Positions 8,797-16,687 of a DNA stretch of 49,540 nucleotides are shown in pieces. Under the pieces are notes generated by a model. It saw only the letters and a program-made list of their open reading frames with translations, had not been told where the DNA came from and ran no database searches. Each line of letters opens with the position of its first letter. Position 1 is the first letter of the stretch. This stretch comes from Thermosporothrix hazakensis (lineage in GTDB: Bacteria > Chloroflexota > Ktedonobacteria > Ktedonobacterales > Ktedonobacteraceae): positions 1 to 49,540 of the forward strand of contig NZ_QKUF01000039.1 of the NCBI RefSeq assembly GCF_003253565.1. Reading direction: 5' to 3'. The translations under genes and the position numbers were made by a program.

Positions 8797-9987
8797 TCAC
8801 CCTGTCAATTTTGACAGGCAGAGCTGATGAATCAGTCCGGCTACCAGTGCCCCACGTATTGGAATAGTCTCTATAATGAGGTGTTCCTGTTCCAGATTGT
8901 GCATGCCACTTCCTACCGGGCCGAGGCTATCAAGCGTGGGAACACCTGTAGCCGCCAGAATATTAGCATCGGATACACCACCATCAACTTCACCCGAGAG
9001 CGAGATATCCAGTGCCCGGGCTTCGGCCTGCAAGCGCTCAAGAAGTTCCTGAATTCCCGCATTTACTTGATAGGGCCGCCGTCCAGGTGTCCGCGTGAGG
9101 GTAGTAATGGTGTCAGGAATGCTCTGGCCGATCGCAATACTTTCCAGCGCTCTCGCTGCCTGATCCAGTGCCTCCTGGCTACCGGCTCGAACGGAGACGT
9201 AGCAGCGGGCCATATCTGGAATGATATTGAGGGTTTCTGTGCTGCTGAGACAGGTACAGTTAAAGGTCACCTCGGGAAACATACTGTTCAAATGTTGAAT
9301 AGCAAGGATTTTATGGGCCAGCTCAACAACGGCAGAACGCCCTTTCTGTGGTTCGGCCCCTGAATGAGCTGAGACGCCTTGAACCTCAAGCAGATATCTA
9401 TCTGTCCCTTTGCGTGCGCTGGTGATGCTATGAAACGCGAGCGAGGGTTCCAGAACGAGTCCGACATCAATCTTGTGCGCTATGCTGGTGAGTAGTTCAT
9501 GGCTGCCGGGTGAGCCAACTTCCTCATCGTTGTTGATGACAAGATAGAGTTCGCGATAGTCATGAAACTGCTTTTCCTGAAACGCTCGCATGATATAGAG
9601 CGCAAGCAGCACTCCGGATTTCATATCGAGAACGCCGGGTCCATAGGCCGCACTACCTTTGACAGAGAAGGGCTGAAGCTGCGTGGCTCCGGGCTGATAG
9701 ACAGTATCAATGTGACCGACCAGAGCGATACGTTGTGTGCCCGTTCCTTCAAGCTGTGCTACAAGGTTATTGCCAAATTCCTCAACAGGATGGAGGGTGA
9801 TCTTGCAGCCCAGTTCATGCAGCCAGATTTGAAGCTGCTCGATGATGCGATTAACTCCTGCAATCTGACCTGTTCCTGAGTCGATGTTTACCAGGGTTTC
9901 CAGACGTTTCAGAAATTCAGGCAGATACGAACGAAAAAGAGGAAGATAAGATGAAGCATACGTAGTATTGCGGATTTCTTGTTGCAT
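8797..9987 (-). CDS. M20-family metallopeptidase (carboxypeptidase G2/ArgE type)
   Basis: The 396-residue protein has the two-zinc site of M20 peptidases: GHIDTV (H92, D94), GPGVLDMKSG (bridging D121) and NNDEEVG (E155/E156). It also has LEPS, and near the C-terminus GVSDAN and GSGMHN supplying the last His. The pattern and order match glutamate carboxypeptidase-like enzymes, which cleave C-terminal residues from small peptides or N-acyl amino acids. No signal peptide is present, so it is cytoplasmic. GGAAGGA lies before the ATG. The gene stands alone, with a long gap upstream. Confidence 0.92.
   Translation of the reverse strand: MQQEIRNTTYASSYLPLFRSYLPEFLKRLETLVNIDSGTGQIAGVNRIIEQLQIWLHELGCKITLHPVEEFGNNLVAQLEGTGTQRIALVGHIDTVYQPGATQLQPFSVKGSAAYGPGVLDMKSGVLLALYIMRAFQEKQFHDYRELYLVINNDEEVGSPGSHELLTSIAHKIDVGLVLEPSLAFHSITSARKGTDRYLLEVQGVSAHSGAEPQKGRSAVVELAHKILAIQHLNSMFPEVTFNCTCLSSTETLNIIPDMARCYVSVRAGSQEALDQAARALESIAIGQSIPDTITTLTRTPGRRPYQVNAGIQELLERLQAEARALDISLSGEVDGGVSDANILAATGVPTLDSLGPVGSGMHNLEQEHLIIETIPIRGALVAGLIHQLCLSKLTG
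8801..8818. repeat. Perfect 18-base palindrome at the end of the M20 gene
   Basis: CCTGTCAATTTTGACAGG reads the same on both strands and lies over the last codons of the peptidase gene. With no T run it is a weak terminator candidate and could be a protein-binding site. Confidence 0.45.
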
Positions 9988-10526
9988 GATGTCAAAAATC
10001 CTTCCGGGATACTACGGGACACGACAGGCATCTGTTAAGGCCTTGCTGTTCATTCTACCACATTGAGGAAAAGGAATAGAAAAGAACGATGCTGTTGATC
10101 GACTGTGATTTAGCGATGGTGGCAACGAGAATACGGGATCTGCGTGCGGGCGCTGAGGGTGCCTTGAGATCATTATCTCGTGCCTTCCATTTTTAGTTTT
10201 TGCCCTTTTCTAGTAGCAGCGTGACAATGTCAAGTTTGTGCGAAAACAATAAGAGAGGCTCTCTCCCGAGATAAAGGATGTGGTTGTCTGCTGGAAGGGC
10301 TTGAGGAGCTCATTCAAGCGGCAGCGACTTTTATGGAGGAGATTTTGAAGAGGGAGTTGATAAGTGCGCCAGCATATAAAGTCGGTGGTTTCAGGGTATG
10401 CCGTATCCTCAGGCTGCCCTTTTCTCCTGAGCGACAGCAAGAAGCAGCAATCTCTTTGGGCGCTTGCTCATTTTTTCAGCGCAGGCCTGTCCGTGAACGA
10501 TGGGCTCTGACCGGTGTTGAACCCGG
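9988..10526. other. Long gap without a convincing gene
   Basis: This lies between the sigma-like gene and the M20 gene, both on the minus strand. Short open frames exist (one of 76 codons at 10210-10440, minus), but none has a start with a ribosome site or a recognisable protein. A hairpin ACCGG/CCGGT at 10510-10527 overlaps the sigma stop. Nothing else stands out. It may hold a decayed gene. Confidence 0.4.
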
Positions 10527-11189
10527 TTACAGGCTTACTTCTTTGCGCAAGCGCTTGTAGGCAATGCTGAGCAGTGCCGCGTGTCGATTTTTGGCACCGG
10601 GATCATCAGGAAGTGGCTGGCGATAGTCACGCAAATGAATCCCCTCTTCCGAAAGCACCTGTTCAAGCAGAGTAGGCTGCTCGCCAAAATCAGAGATCAG
10701 GGCGAGGTCTGTCAGCAAGGCTGCTCGCTGTCCCGGAGGGAAACGAACGACTAGACGCGCTGCTATCGTGATCACGTTTTTCAACAGCAGATGATCGACC
10801 GCGATTTGTGAGGGATCTTCTAACGATTCTAGATGAGGATAACTTTCTTCAGGTCCAGAATTTTCTTGAGAGGGCCGTACAAGATTCCAGTCTTTTTTGC
10901 GGCGATCCCGGAAGTAATTCTGTGCAATTGTTTTACACAGGGACTTCAGAGAATCGATTGGCCGTACTTCTCCGTGATCAGCGCGCTGATTGTAGTGGAA
11001 GGTACGTAGAACAGCTTCCTGTGTGATATCTTCCGAAACTTCTTTCTGTTGCCCGTACCAGGCCACTACATTAGCGTAGCGCACCCATTTTTCAACAAGA
11101 GGCAGCAGCCAGACATATAAGTCGTACCAGATCTGGTCATCAAGTGGCCGGGTTGCGACAGGTGTCGAGGAAGTTGTGCTCGCCTTCAC
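10527..11189 (-). CDS. Sigma-70-like (ECF-type) RNA polymerase sigma factor
   Basis: The 220-residue protein has a region 2-like segment: SEDITQEAVLRTFHY, then SLCKTIAQNYFRDRRKKDW, which matches the sigma 2.3/2.4 helix. The C-terminal half (PPGQRAALL ... LLSIAYKRLRKE) resembles region 4 but contains an unusual insertion, so the DNA-binding helix is less certain. It starts with GTG at 11189 after CAGGAGGG. A promoter lies at 11325-11353. It is divergent from a MerR-GAF regulator that is a plausible partner or controller. No anti-sigma gene is adjacent. Confidence 0.65.
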   Translation of the reverse strand: MKASTTSSTPVATRPLDDQIWYDLYVWLLPLVEKWVRYANVVAWYGQQKEVSEDITQEAVLRTFHYNQRADHGEVRPIDSLKSLCKTIAQNYFRDRRKKDWNLVRPSQENSGPEESYPHLESLEDPSQIAVDHLLLKNVITIAARLVVRFPPGQRAALLTDLALISDFGEQPTLLEQVLSEEGIHLRDYRQPLPDDPGAKNRHAALLSIAYKRLRKEVSL

Positions 11190-11324
11190 TTGTAAAACCC
11201 TCCTGAAAGGAGAATGAATAATGATTGCCTACAGAGTTGATCCCCGATCTTTCTTTGGTACCGCTGTCAGGAGAATGTCAAGAAAGTTCATGTTTGATAA
11301 GTAATTTCTGCCTTATATAAAGTA

Positions 11325-11353
11325 ATATTACCCGAAGAGAATACCATTGTCAA
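11325..11353 (-). promoter_or_regulatory. Promoter of the sigma-like gene
   Basis: On the minus strand TTGACA (11348-11353) and TAATAT (11325-11330) are separated by 17 bases, leaving a 5' leader of about 130 bases. Confidence 0.7.
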
Positions 11354-11421
11354 CGGATGCTACCTGGTATACTCCTTTGACAAGTTGGATAACGCCGCTT
11401 CAGTTCAATATTGGGTGGATA

Positions 11422-11451
11422 TTGACGAAATTAGCAATTTTATCCTATATT
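11422..11451 (+). promoter_or_regulatory. Promoter of the MerR-GAF gene
   Basis: TTGACG (11422-11427) and TATATT (11446-11451) are separated by 18 bases. The leader to the ATG at 11606 is about 150 bases and contains an inverted repeat. Confidence 0.55.
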
Positions 11452-11503
11452 ACAAAGAGGAGTGAGAAGAATTTTACTGAGCGCGTTCTGAACTTTCCTG
11501 GTG

Positions 11504-11530
11504 TTGTATAGAGGGAAGATAGCTATACAA
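11504..11530. repeat. Inverted repeat in the MerR-GAF leader
   Basis: TTGTATAG and CTATACAA are perfect 8-base arms with an 11-base spacer, 52 bases after the promoter -10. This could be an operator (perhaps for the MerR protein itself) or an RNA hairpin. Confidence 0.5.
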
Positions 11531-11605
11531 ACTCTGACATATATGTTACTATAAAACAGACCTTTTCTTGTTACATCTGTTTTATTCTGCGCGGCAGGAG
11601 GCGGT

Positions 11606-13717
11606 ATGGACGAAAGAAGTATGAGGCGTGTAAAAGAACACCTCCAGCAGGAAGACGTTCAAAGAAGGGTTTTACGGTACATTGAAAAAGGGCGTGCTGA
11701 GGCGACCGTGACGATCAGTCGGGCTGCTGAACTCTTCAATTTGAGCGAAAACCGCTTGCGTGACTGGGAAGAGTATGGATTGTTGCGTCCCCTGCGCCCG
11801 ACTGGCCCGAAGGGACGCCGCCTGTATACTCCTCAGGAACTGGATAAGCTGGCAATCATTCGTGAATTAATCGATGCGGGATACGCGCCGAGTGACATTC
11901 CGCCCGATATTGATTTGATCTGGCGTACCTTTTATGTTCCTGATGAGCAACACAGACAAAATGGACAGCCCATATCCTATGGGCAAGAGGGTGGCGGTTT
12001 TGCGACCCTGCCGATCAATCAACGCGTGGATCTGAGCCGAGAAGATTCGTTCTGGCGTTTCTTTGCCTCTCATGCTCTACGTCTCTCATTGCTCTTACTC
12101 TGCGAAGAGCTTCCCCATACGACAGCATGTCTTGTTCTACCTTTAAATCCGCAGATCTCCCTGATGAATATTCAGAACGTTGAGGATCTGGAACAGGTTG
12201 GTGAGGCGCTGGTTGGCTGGCTCAATCAGAACCGCTCATCTCAGACCTTGCTGGTGCCCGCTCCCACCTTCGAGTATGCTTCGGATTTTCGGTTGCTGCC
12301 TCTTGCTGTCATGACCGAGGATAGTATTGAAGAGGAACCACGTGACCGCACCTATATTTTGCTGGAACGGCGGTCCAGACGTCTGACACTCAAGGCGCCA
12401 ATCGTCGAAACCGTGCGCCTGTTGTTGCGACCTCTTTATGAGAATGTGGAGCTTTCGCGGCGTTGTTTAGGTCCGGGCATGCGCGATGTCTTTGACTCTT
12501 CAACGGATCCGGATTATATGCATCATGAGCAGGACGCCATTCTGCATGGTCTGGCTGAGACCATCATTCGGCTGGGTGGAAAGGGCATTGATAATCACCC
12601 GCGCTGGCTCTTTAGCTGCATTCTTTTGCCTGATTATCCCTTATCGATGCTTTCCCTGCAACAGCGTGGCCTGATTGTCAGCGCGCAAAGCGCTCTCTCA
12701 CCGCATAAGGTAGGCAGTACCGCCGTTGTGCCTCAAGGGGCCTCGATGGATCCCTGTTTGCGAGCGTTCCAGAGCGGTCATATAGTCTATCATCCTGTGG
12801 TCTCCGAAGAAGATATCTTGCTGGCGAACCCTAACCGTGAGTATCGGCTCGGCTCGTCCATTGCGGTGCCAGTCTTGGGCCGCGACAATGTTTCGGTTGC
12901 GGTCATCTACGTCACCTCACCGTCTCGGCATGCGTTCTCGCTGGCGGATCAGCGTGTCTTACGGATGGTCGGGACAATGGTTGGTATCTTGCTTGAAATC
13001 TATCAGGCGCGCATGAGACCGGTCGGCCATTTGCGCGAGATGATTGCGGCTCCCGCGATTGTTGATACGCAGTTTGCCCCGTTCCTGACGGAGAATGAGT
13101 TCATCGAGCATGTTGAGACCTTGCTTCAACATATCTATGAGGGAGAGGAGATCAGGGAAAAGGATATCTCATTTATCAGTCTGGACATCGATAATCAGAG
13201 CAGCCTTGCGAATAAATATGGTGATCGCATGGCGCGGGATATCAGTAAAGCGGTTGGCTTACGGATCCGGGGCCAGTTGCGTGCGTTAAAGGATGATGCT
13301 GTTTGTGAGTTTTATCGTATCAGTGCGGATCGGTACTATATCCTGCTGCAAGGTATGCCGCTTGAGCAGGCTCGGGCCAAAGCAGAGCTCTTGCTGTCGG
13401 TGCTAAGTGGTTCCTATCAGATAGACCCTCAGCGTATTCCACCGGGACAGCCAACGCTGCCCGAAAATATGGTGACATTAACCAATATCACGGTACGACT
13501 CGGTGTCTCCTCGTACTCATATCGCAAATTGAAAGAGATTCTTGCTCGCTATCCCGGCGAGCGTGCTGTTGTTGAGACTCGACTTTTGCTCACCCGTTTT
13601 CTGGATGAGGTGCTTGATATTGGAAAGCGCAAGGGGGGAAATATCGTTGTGAGTTGGGACCCCGATAAGCGAGGATACTTGCACTTTCCCGCAGGGCCGG
13701 ATGAAGTAAGTAGATAG
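11606..13717 (+). CDS. MerR-type HTH, GAF and degenerate GGDEF regulator
   Basis: This 703-residue protein combines several parts. Residues 33-100 form a MerR-like winged helix (ISRAAELFNLSENRLRDWEEYGLLRP and RLYTPQELDKLAIIRELIDAGY). Residues about 150-300 are unassigned and may be a sensory domain. A GAF-like domain spans about 310-475 (SSIAVPVLGRDNVSVAVIY). A GGDEF-like domain spans about 505-690 and begins SFISLDIDNQ. At the GGDEF position it reads ISADRY, so it should not make cyclic-di-GMP and may bind a nucleotide as a sensor instead. RBS GGAGG precedes ATG 11606. It is divergent from a sigma-like gene. Confidence 0.75.
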   Translation: MDERSMRRVKEHLQQEDVQRRVLRYIEKGRAEATVTISRAAELFNLSENRLRDWEEYGLLRPLRPTGPKGRRLYTPQELDKLAIIRELIDAGYAPSDIPPDIDLIWRTFYVPDEQHRQNGQPISYGQEGGGFATLPINQRVDLSREDSFWRFFASHALRLSLLLLCEELPHTTACLVLPLNPQISLMNIQNVEDLEQVGEALVGWLNQNRSSQTLLVPAPTFEYASDFRLLPLAVMTEDSIEEEPRDRTYILLERRSRRLTLKAPIVETVRLLLRPLYENVELSRRCLGPGMRDVFDSSTDPDYMHHEQDAILHGLAETIIRLGGKGIDNHPRWLFSCILLPDYPLSMLSLQQRGLIVSAQSALSPHKVGSTAVVPQGASMDPCLRAFQSGHIVYHPVVSEEDILLANPNREYRLGSSIAVPVLGRDNVSVAVIYVTSPSRHAFSLADQRVLRMVGTMVGILLEIYQARMRPVGHLREMIAAPAIVDTQFAPFLTENEFIEHVETLLQHIYEGEEIREKDISFISLDIDNQSSLANKYGDRMARDISKAVGLRIRGQLRALKDDAVCEFYRISADRYYILLQGMPLEQARAKAELLLSVLSGSYQIDPQRIPPGQPTLPENMVTLTNITVRLGVSSYSYRKLKEILARYPGERAVVETRLLLTRFLDEVLDIGKRKGGNIVVSWDPDKRGYLHFPAGPDEVSR

Positions 13718-13950
13718 GCGCGTTGCTATATTGACATGTATTTGCAAGCGACCGGCAATAGCCTTTTTCGGTACGTTGTCTATGGCTTTGAGCGTGCTTT
13801 TATTGGCGTCTCCGGTATACTTATCTCTAACAAGGTGCTAACGAAAAAAACTCCAGTAAGCCTGAGAACAGACAAGGTGTGAAGCTTAACAGCGGAATAA
13901 TGGCCGACAGTGTGTGATCGTTTGGGTACATGCGTATAAAGAGAACTGCA

Positions 13951-13976
13951 AAAGGACACAACAGCTTGTGTCCTTT
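13951..13976. terminator. Hairpin downstream of the MerR-GAF gene
   Basis: AAAGGACACAA pairs perfectly with TTGTGTCCTTT around a CAGC loop. It is A-rich on one side and T-rich on the other, so it could end transcription in either direction. Confidence 0.6.
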
Positions 13977-14012
13977 CTTCGTAGCAGATCTGTCTCGGCT
14001 TATACCATGTTA

Positions 14013-14031
14013 GGGCGCGGGAAACGCGCCC
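14013..14031 (+). terminator. GC-rich hairpin upstream of the P-loop kinase
   Basis: GGGCGCG pairs with CGCGCCC around GGAAA and is followed by a T-rich stretch (TTCTCTCATTTTT). Confidence 0.55.
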
Positions 14032-14138
14032 TTCTCTCATTTTTGTCGCCATTGTTGAGATTGTTTCGCTTCTGACGGGGGAAGGTTCGCAGGTTCCTAT
14101 TTGGATGAATAACCTCTGTTAGCCGAGAGGAGAGAGCT

Positions 14139-14780
14139 ATGACTACCAAAGTGTTTGTACTGGGACGCCCGGGTAGTGGCAAGTCCACGGCTGCCCGCTA
14201 TCTGAAGCAAATGGTGCAGGAAACCGGACGACAACATCAGCATTTTAACGATTATGACATTCTGCGTGCCATGTTTCTCGCAGATATTCATCATGAAAAG
14301 TTCCAGCCCACTGAACATAATGGCTTCAATGCAACAGACCTCTCGGTACTGGATGATGCGCTGATTGAACTGGAACAACAGGTTCGGCTGACGTCTACAA
14401 CGGCTGATCTGGTGACAATTGAGTTCGCACGTGACGACTATCGGCAGGCATTGAGTCTCTTCAGCCCCGATTTTCTGAAAGATGCATTTATTCTTTTTAT
14501 TCATGCGAATCTTGAGACGTGCATCTCTCGTGTTCACGAACGTGTCGAGCGGGCCAGATCACATGACGACCACCCGTCATTTTCAGATGATATCTTTCGG
14601 CGCTATTATTCCAAAAGTAACCGTGAGTATATGCTGCATCACTGTCAACTGGAATTTGATCTTGAGCAGCCGGTGACCGTGATAAATAACATGGGGCCGC
14701 TGGAATGCTTTATCCATAGCCTGGATCGGTTTTTAGCCATGGTGTTTCAGGCAGAAAAAAAGCTGCTGATCCCTGCCTGA
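14139..14780 (+). CDS. P-loop nucleotide/nucleoside kinase-like protein
   Basis: The 213-residue protein begins MTTKVFVLGRPGSGKSTAAR, a clear Walker A (GRPGSGKST) near the N-terminus as in small nucleoside kinases. LVTIEFARDDY and FILFIHANLETC fit the parallel strands of that fold. VHERVERARSHDDH resembles a lid with arginines. The substrate is not clear, and homology to zeta toxin-like or adenylate kinase-like proteins is possible. GAGGAGAG lies before the ATG. There is no antitoxin-sized partner gene adjacent. The Rho-like gene follows after 237 bases. Confidence 0.65.
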   Translation: MTTKVFVLGRPGSGKSTAARYLKQMVQETGRQHQHFNDYDILRAMFLADIHHEKFQPTEHNGFNATDLSVLDDALIELEQQVRLTSTTADLVTIEFARDDYRQALSLFSPDFLKDAFILFIHANLETCISRVHERVERARSHDDHPSFSDDIFRRYYSKSNREYMLHHCQLEFDLEQPVTVINNMGPLECFIHSLDRFLAMVFQAEKKLLIPA

Positions 14781-15017
14781 ACAAGAACTTCAGGGCTTGC
14801 CTTTCCAAAAAGATAGTGTCATTATGTTAAGTGAACCCACACACTGTTCATGCATCCTTACCAATCACCTCTTACTTGTTCTGGTTTGGTCCTGTGTGGG
14901 GCAAGCTCACATCCCACTATCAATACAAATGGCAGATGTACCGGCAGAAGGTCCGGGCTTTCAGTCTGGTCTTCTGCCTCTATTGCGCGAAAGAGAAAGG
15001 CAGGAGGAAGAGGGCGC

Positions 15018-15932
15018 GTGGCTTCAACACACATTCCTTTCGAGAAACAGACCCCGGTTCATCCGCATGAACGCATTACGCTGGAGACCGGCGCAACACC
15101 TGTTGCAACACGTGTTATTGATTTGCTTATCCCTGTCGGATTTGGACAGCGAGCGCTGGTCGTCGCTCCGCCACAGACAGGAAAAACGACCATTTTACGC
15201 CAGATTGCAACGGCGGTCCAACAGAATTATCCCCGAACAAGTCTATATCTTTGTCTGGTTGATGAGCGACCAGAAGAGGTGACGGAATGGCGCTCTGAGA
15301 TTCGTGGGCCAATGGTGCATGTCTATGCATCCAGTTTCGATCAGCGCTCATCGCGACATGGTTATGTTGTTGAGCAGGCGCTGTTCGATGCCAAGCGCGA
15401 GGTAGAGCAGGGCAACAATGTGATTATTCTGCTGGATTCGCTGACCCGGCTGGCTCGGGCGCATAATCTCAATACTGAGATGTGGCGCGGAGGCGGACGC
15501 AATGCACGGGGAGGTCGAACGCTCTCCGGTGGGATCGACGCACATGCGCTGGAAATTGGCAGACGGGTATTTGGGGCGGCCCGAGCGCTGGAACAGGGCG
15601 GAAGCCTGACCATTATCGCAAGCTGTCTTGTCGAGACTGGAAGCCGTCTGGATGAAGTCGTCTATGAGGAATTCAAAGGGACCGGAAACCTGGAAATCAG
15701 GCTCTCGCGTGAGCTGGCTGATCGACGCATCTTTCCCGCTATTGATATCAGTGTTTCCAGTACACGGCAGGAAGAGCGGCTCCTTTCTTCAGATGAGCTG
15801 CGAGCTGCCTCCATCATTCGGCGGCGTATGGCGGATCTGCCACGGCGCGATGCAAATGAACAGGCGCTGCGCCTTTTTGAGAAAACCTCAACCAATGCTC
15901 AACTTGTGGGAGCAATTGTACGCCAGGGATGA
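15018..15932 (+). CDS. Rho-like ATPase without the RNA-binding domain
   Basis: The 304-residue protein matches only the C-terminal motor of transcription terminator Rho. It has HPHERITLET, a P-loop APPQTGKT (residues 50-57), VDERPEEVTEW, IILLDSLTRLARA, the Q-loop segment SGGIDAHAL, EEFKGTGN (R-loop) and RRIFPAIDIS. The usual N-terminal cold-shock RNA-binding domain is missing. The 237 bases before it contain no frame encoding one. In the P-loop the conserved lysine before AGKT is Gln. I chose GTG at 15018, ten bases after AGGAGG. A second, full-length Rho elsewhere would be expected. Confidence 0.85.
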   Translation: MASTHIPFEKQTPVHPHERITLETGATPVATRVIDLLIPVGFGQRALVVAPPQTGKTTILRQIATAVQQNYPRTSLYLCLVDERPEEVTEWRSEIRGPMVHVYASSFDQRSSRHGYVVEQALFDAKREVEQGNNVIILLDSLTRLARAHNLNTEMWRGGGRNARGGRTLSGGIDAHALEIGRRVFGAARALEQGGSLTIIASCLVETGSRLDEVVYEEFKGTGNLEIRLSRELADRRIFPAIDISVSSTRQEERLLSSDELRAASIIRRRMADLPRRDANEQALRLFEKTSTNAQLVGAIVRQG

Positions 15933-15993
15933 TATACTACGCTATATGCTTGATGTCTATAGATGCAATCAGCGAAGATGCAGGAGATGATAC

Positions 15994-16647
15994 ATGCGTT
16001 GTCCGTTTTGTGGCAATGTGAATCAGGACACCGCTACTGTTTGTCCTCGTTGCGGTCGGCTCCTGATTCAGCCGCATTCTCCCCGACCGCAGATGCCAGT
16101 ACCACCAATGCCTCAGTCGTTCGCTCCTCCGCCTCCCCGGCAGCAAGCCGTGCCGCCTGAAGCTCCTTCGGTCGCTGCCCGCAGCGCCAAGCGTCGTCTG
16201 GGCACTCAACGGGTTGAAGCGCCTGCTCCAGTACGTCTACCGGTACAAACTCCCCCGGTTGCTCCTGATCCGCCCGCACCTTTCCCTCCGAAGACGGTCG
16301 GACAGTTGCAAGCGCTGGCACAGGGCGCGCTGGAGTATCGGGTTGTTGACGATACGGTAGCGTATGGACGGAAGAAAGTTGTGCGTATTGCCTATGCGCA
16401 CTGTGCGCAGTGGCAGCAGGTCGCGACTCTCTACAAGGCGCTGAGAGCGTATCGTTCAGATGCCTATGATATTCTGGTGATTCAGGGGGTCCATCCCCAG
16501 GAAGACAGAGCCTATACTTATACCAATGGGCAGATAGAATATAATCGTAATGTTCGCCTTGGGAGCGACCTTATCAGTCGCTATGAGATTGAGACTGGAA
16601 CCGGGTTTGAAAGCGATGCGCTGCGCATTGTGTTGACCGAAAAATAG
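15994..16647 (+). CDS. Zinc-ribbon protein with Pro-rich linker
   Basis: The 217-residue protein starts with a zinc ribbon, CPFCGN and CPRCGRLL. A Pro/Ala-rich stretch (about residues 30-100) precedes a folded C-terminus containing YGRKKVVRIAYAHCAQW and YDILVIQGVHPQED. I do not recognise that C-terminal domain. GGAGATGATAC precedes the ATG. It lies 61 bases after the Rho-like gene and 40 before the phosphorylase gene, so it could share a transcript with both. Confidence 0.65.
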   Translation: MRCPFCGNVNQDTATVCPRCGRLLIQPHSPRPQMPVPPMPQSFAPPPPRQQAVPPEAPSVAARSAKRRLGTQRVEAPAPVRLPVQTPPVAPDPPAPFPPKTVGQLQALAQGALEYRVVDDTVAYGRKKVVRIAYAHCAQWQQVATLYKALRAYRSDAYDILVIQGVHPQEDRAYTYTNGQIEYNRNVRLGSDLISRYEIETGTGFESDALRIVLTEK

Positions 16648-16687
16648 GGCCTCTCTATTGAAGTAGAACAATGAAGTAGAAAAGAAG

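Noticed and set aside
10210..10440. Possible 76-codon gene on the minus strand between sigma and M20 genes
   Set aside because: No start codon with a ribosome site and no recognisable protein features.
14797..15282. Open frame overlapping the Rho-like gene start, as a possible N-terminal Rho domain
   Set aside because: It is in another frame, shows no cold-shock domain and overlaps the Rho motor in a different frame.
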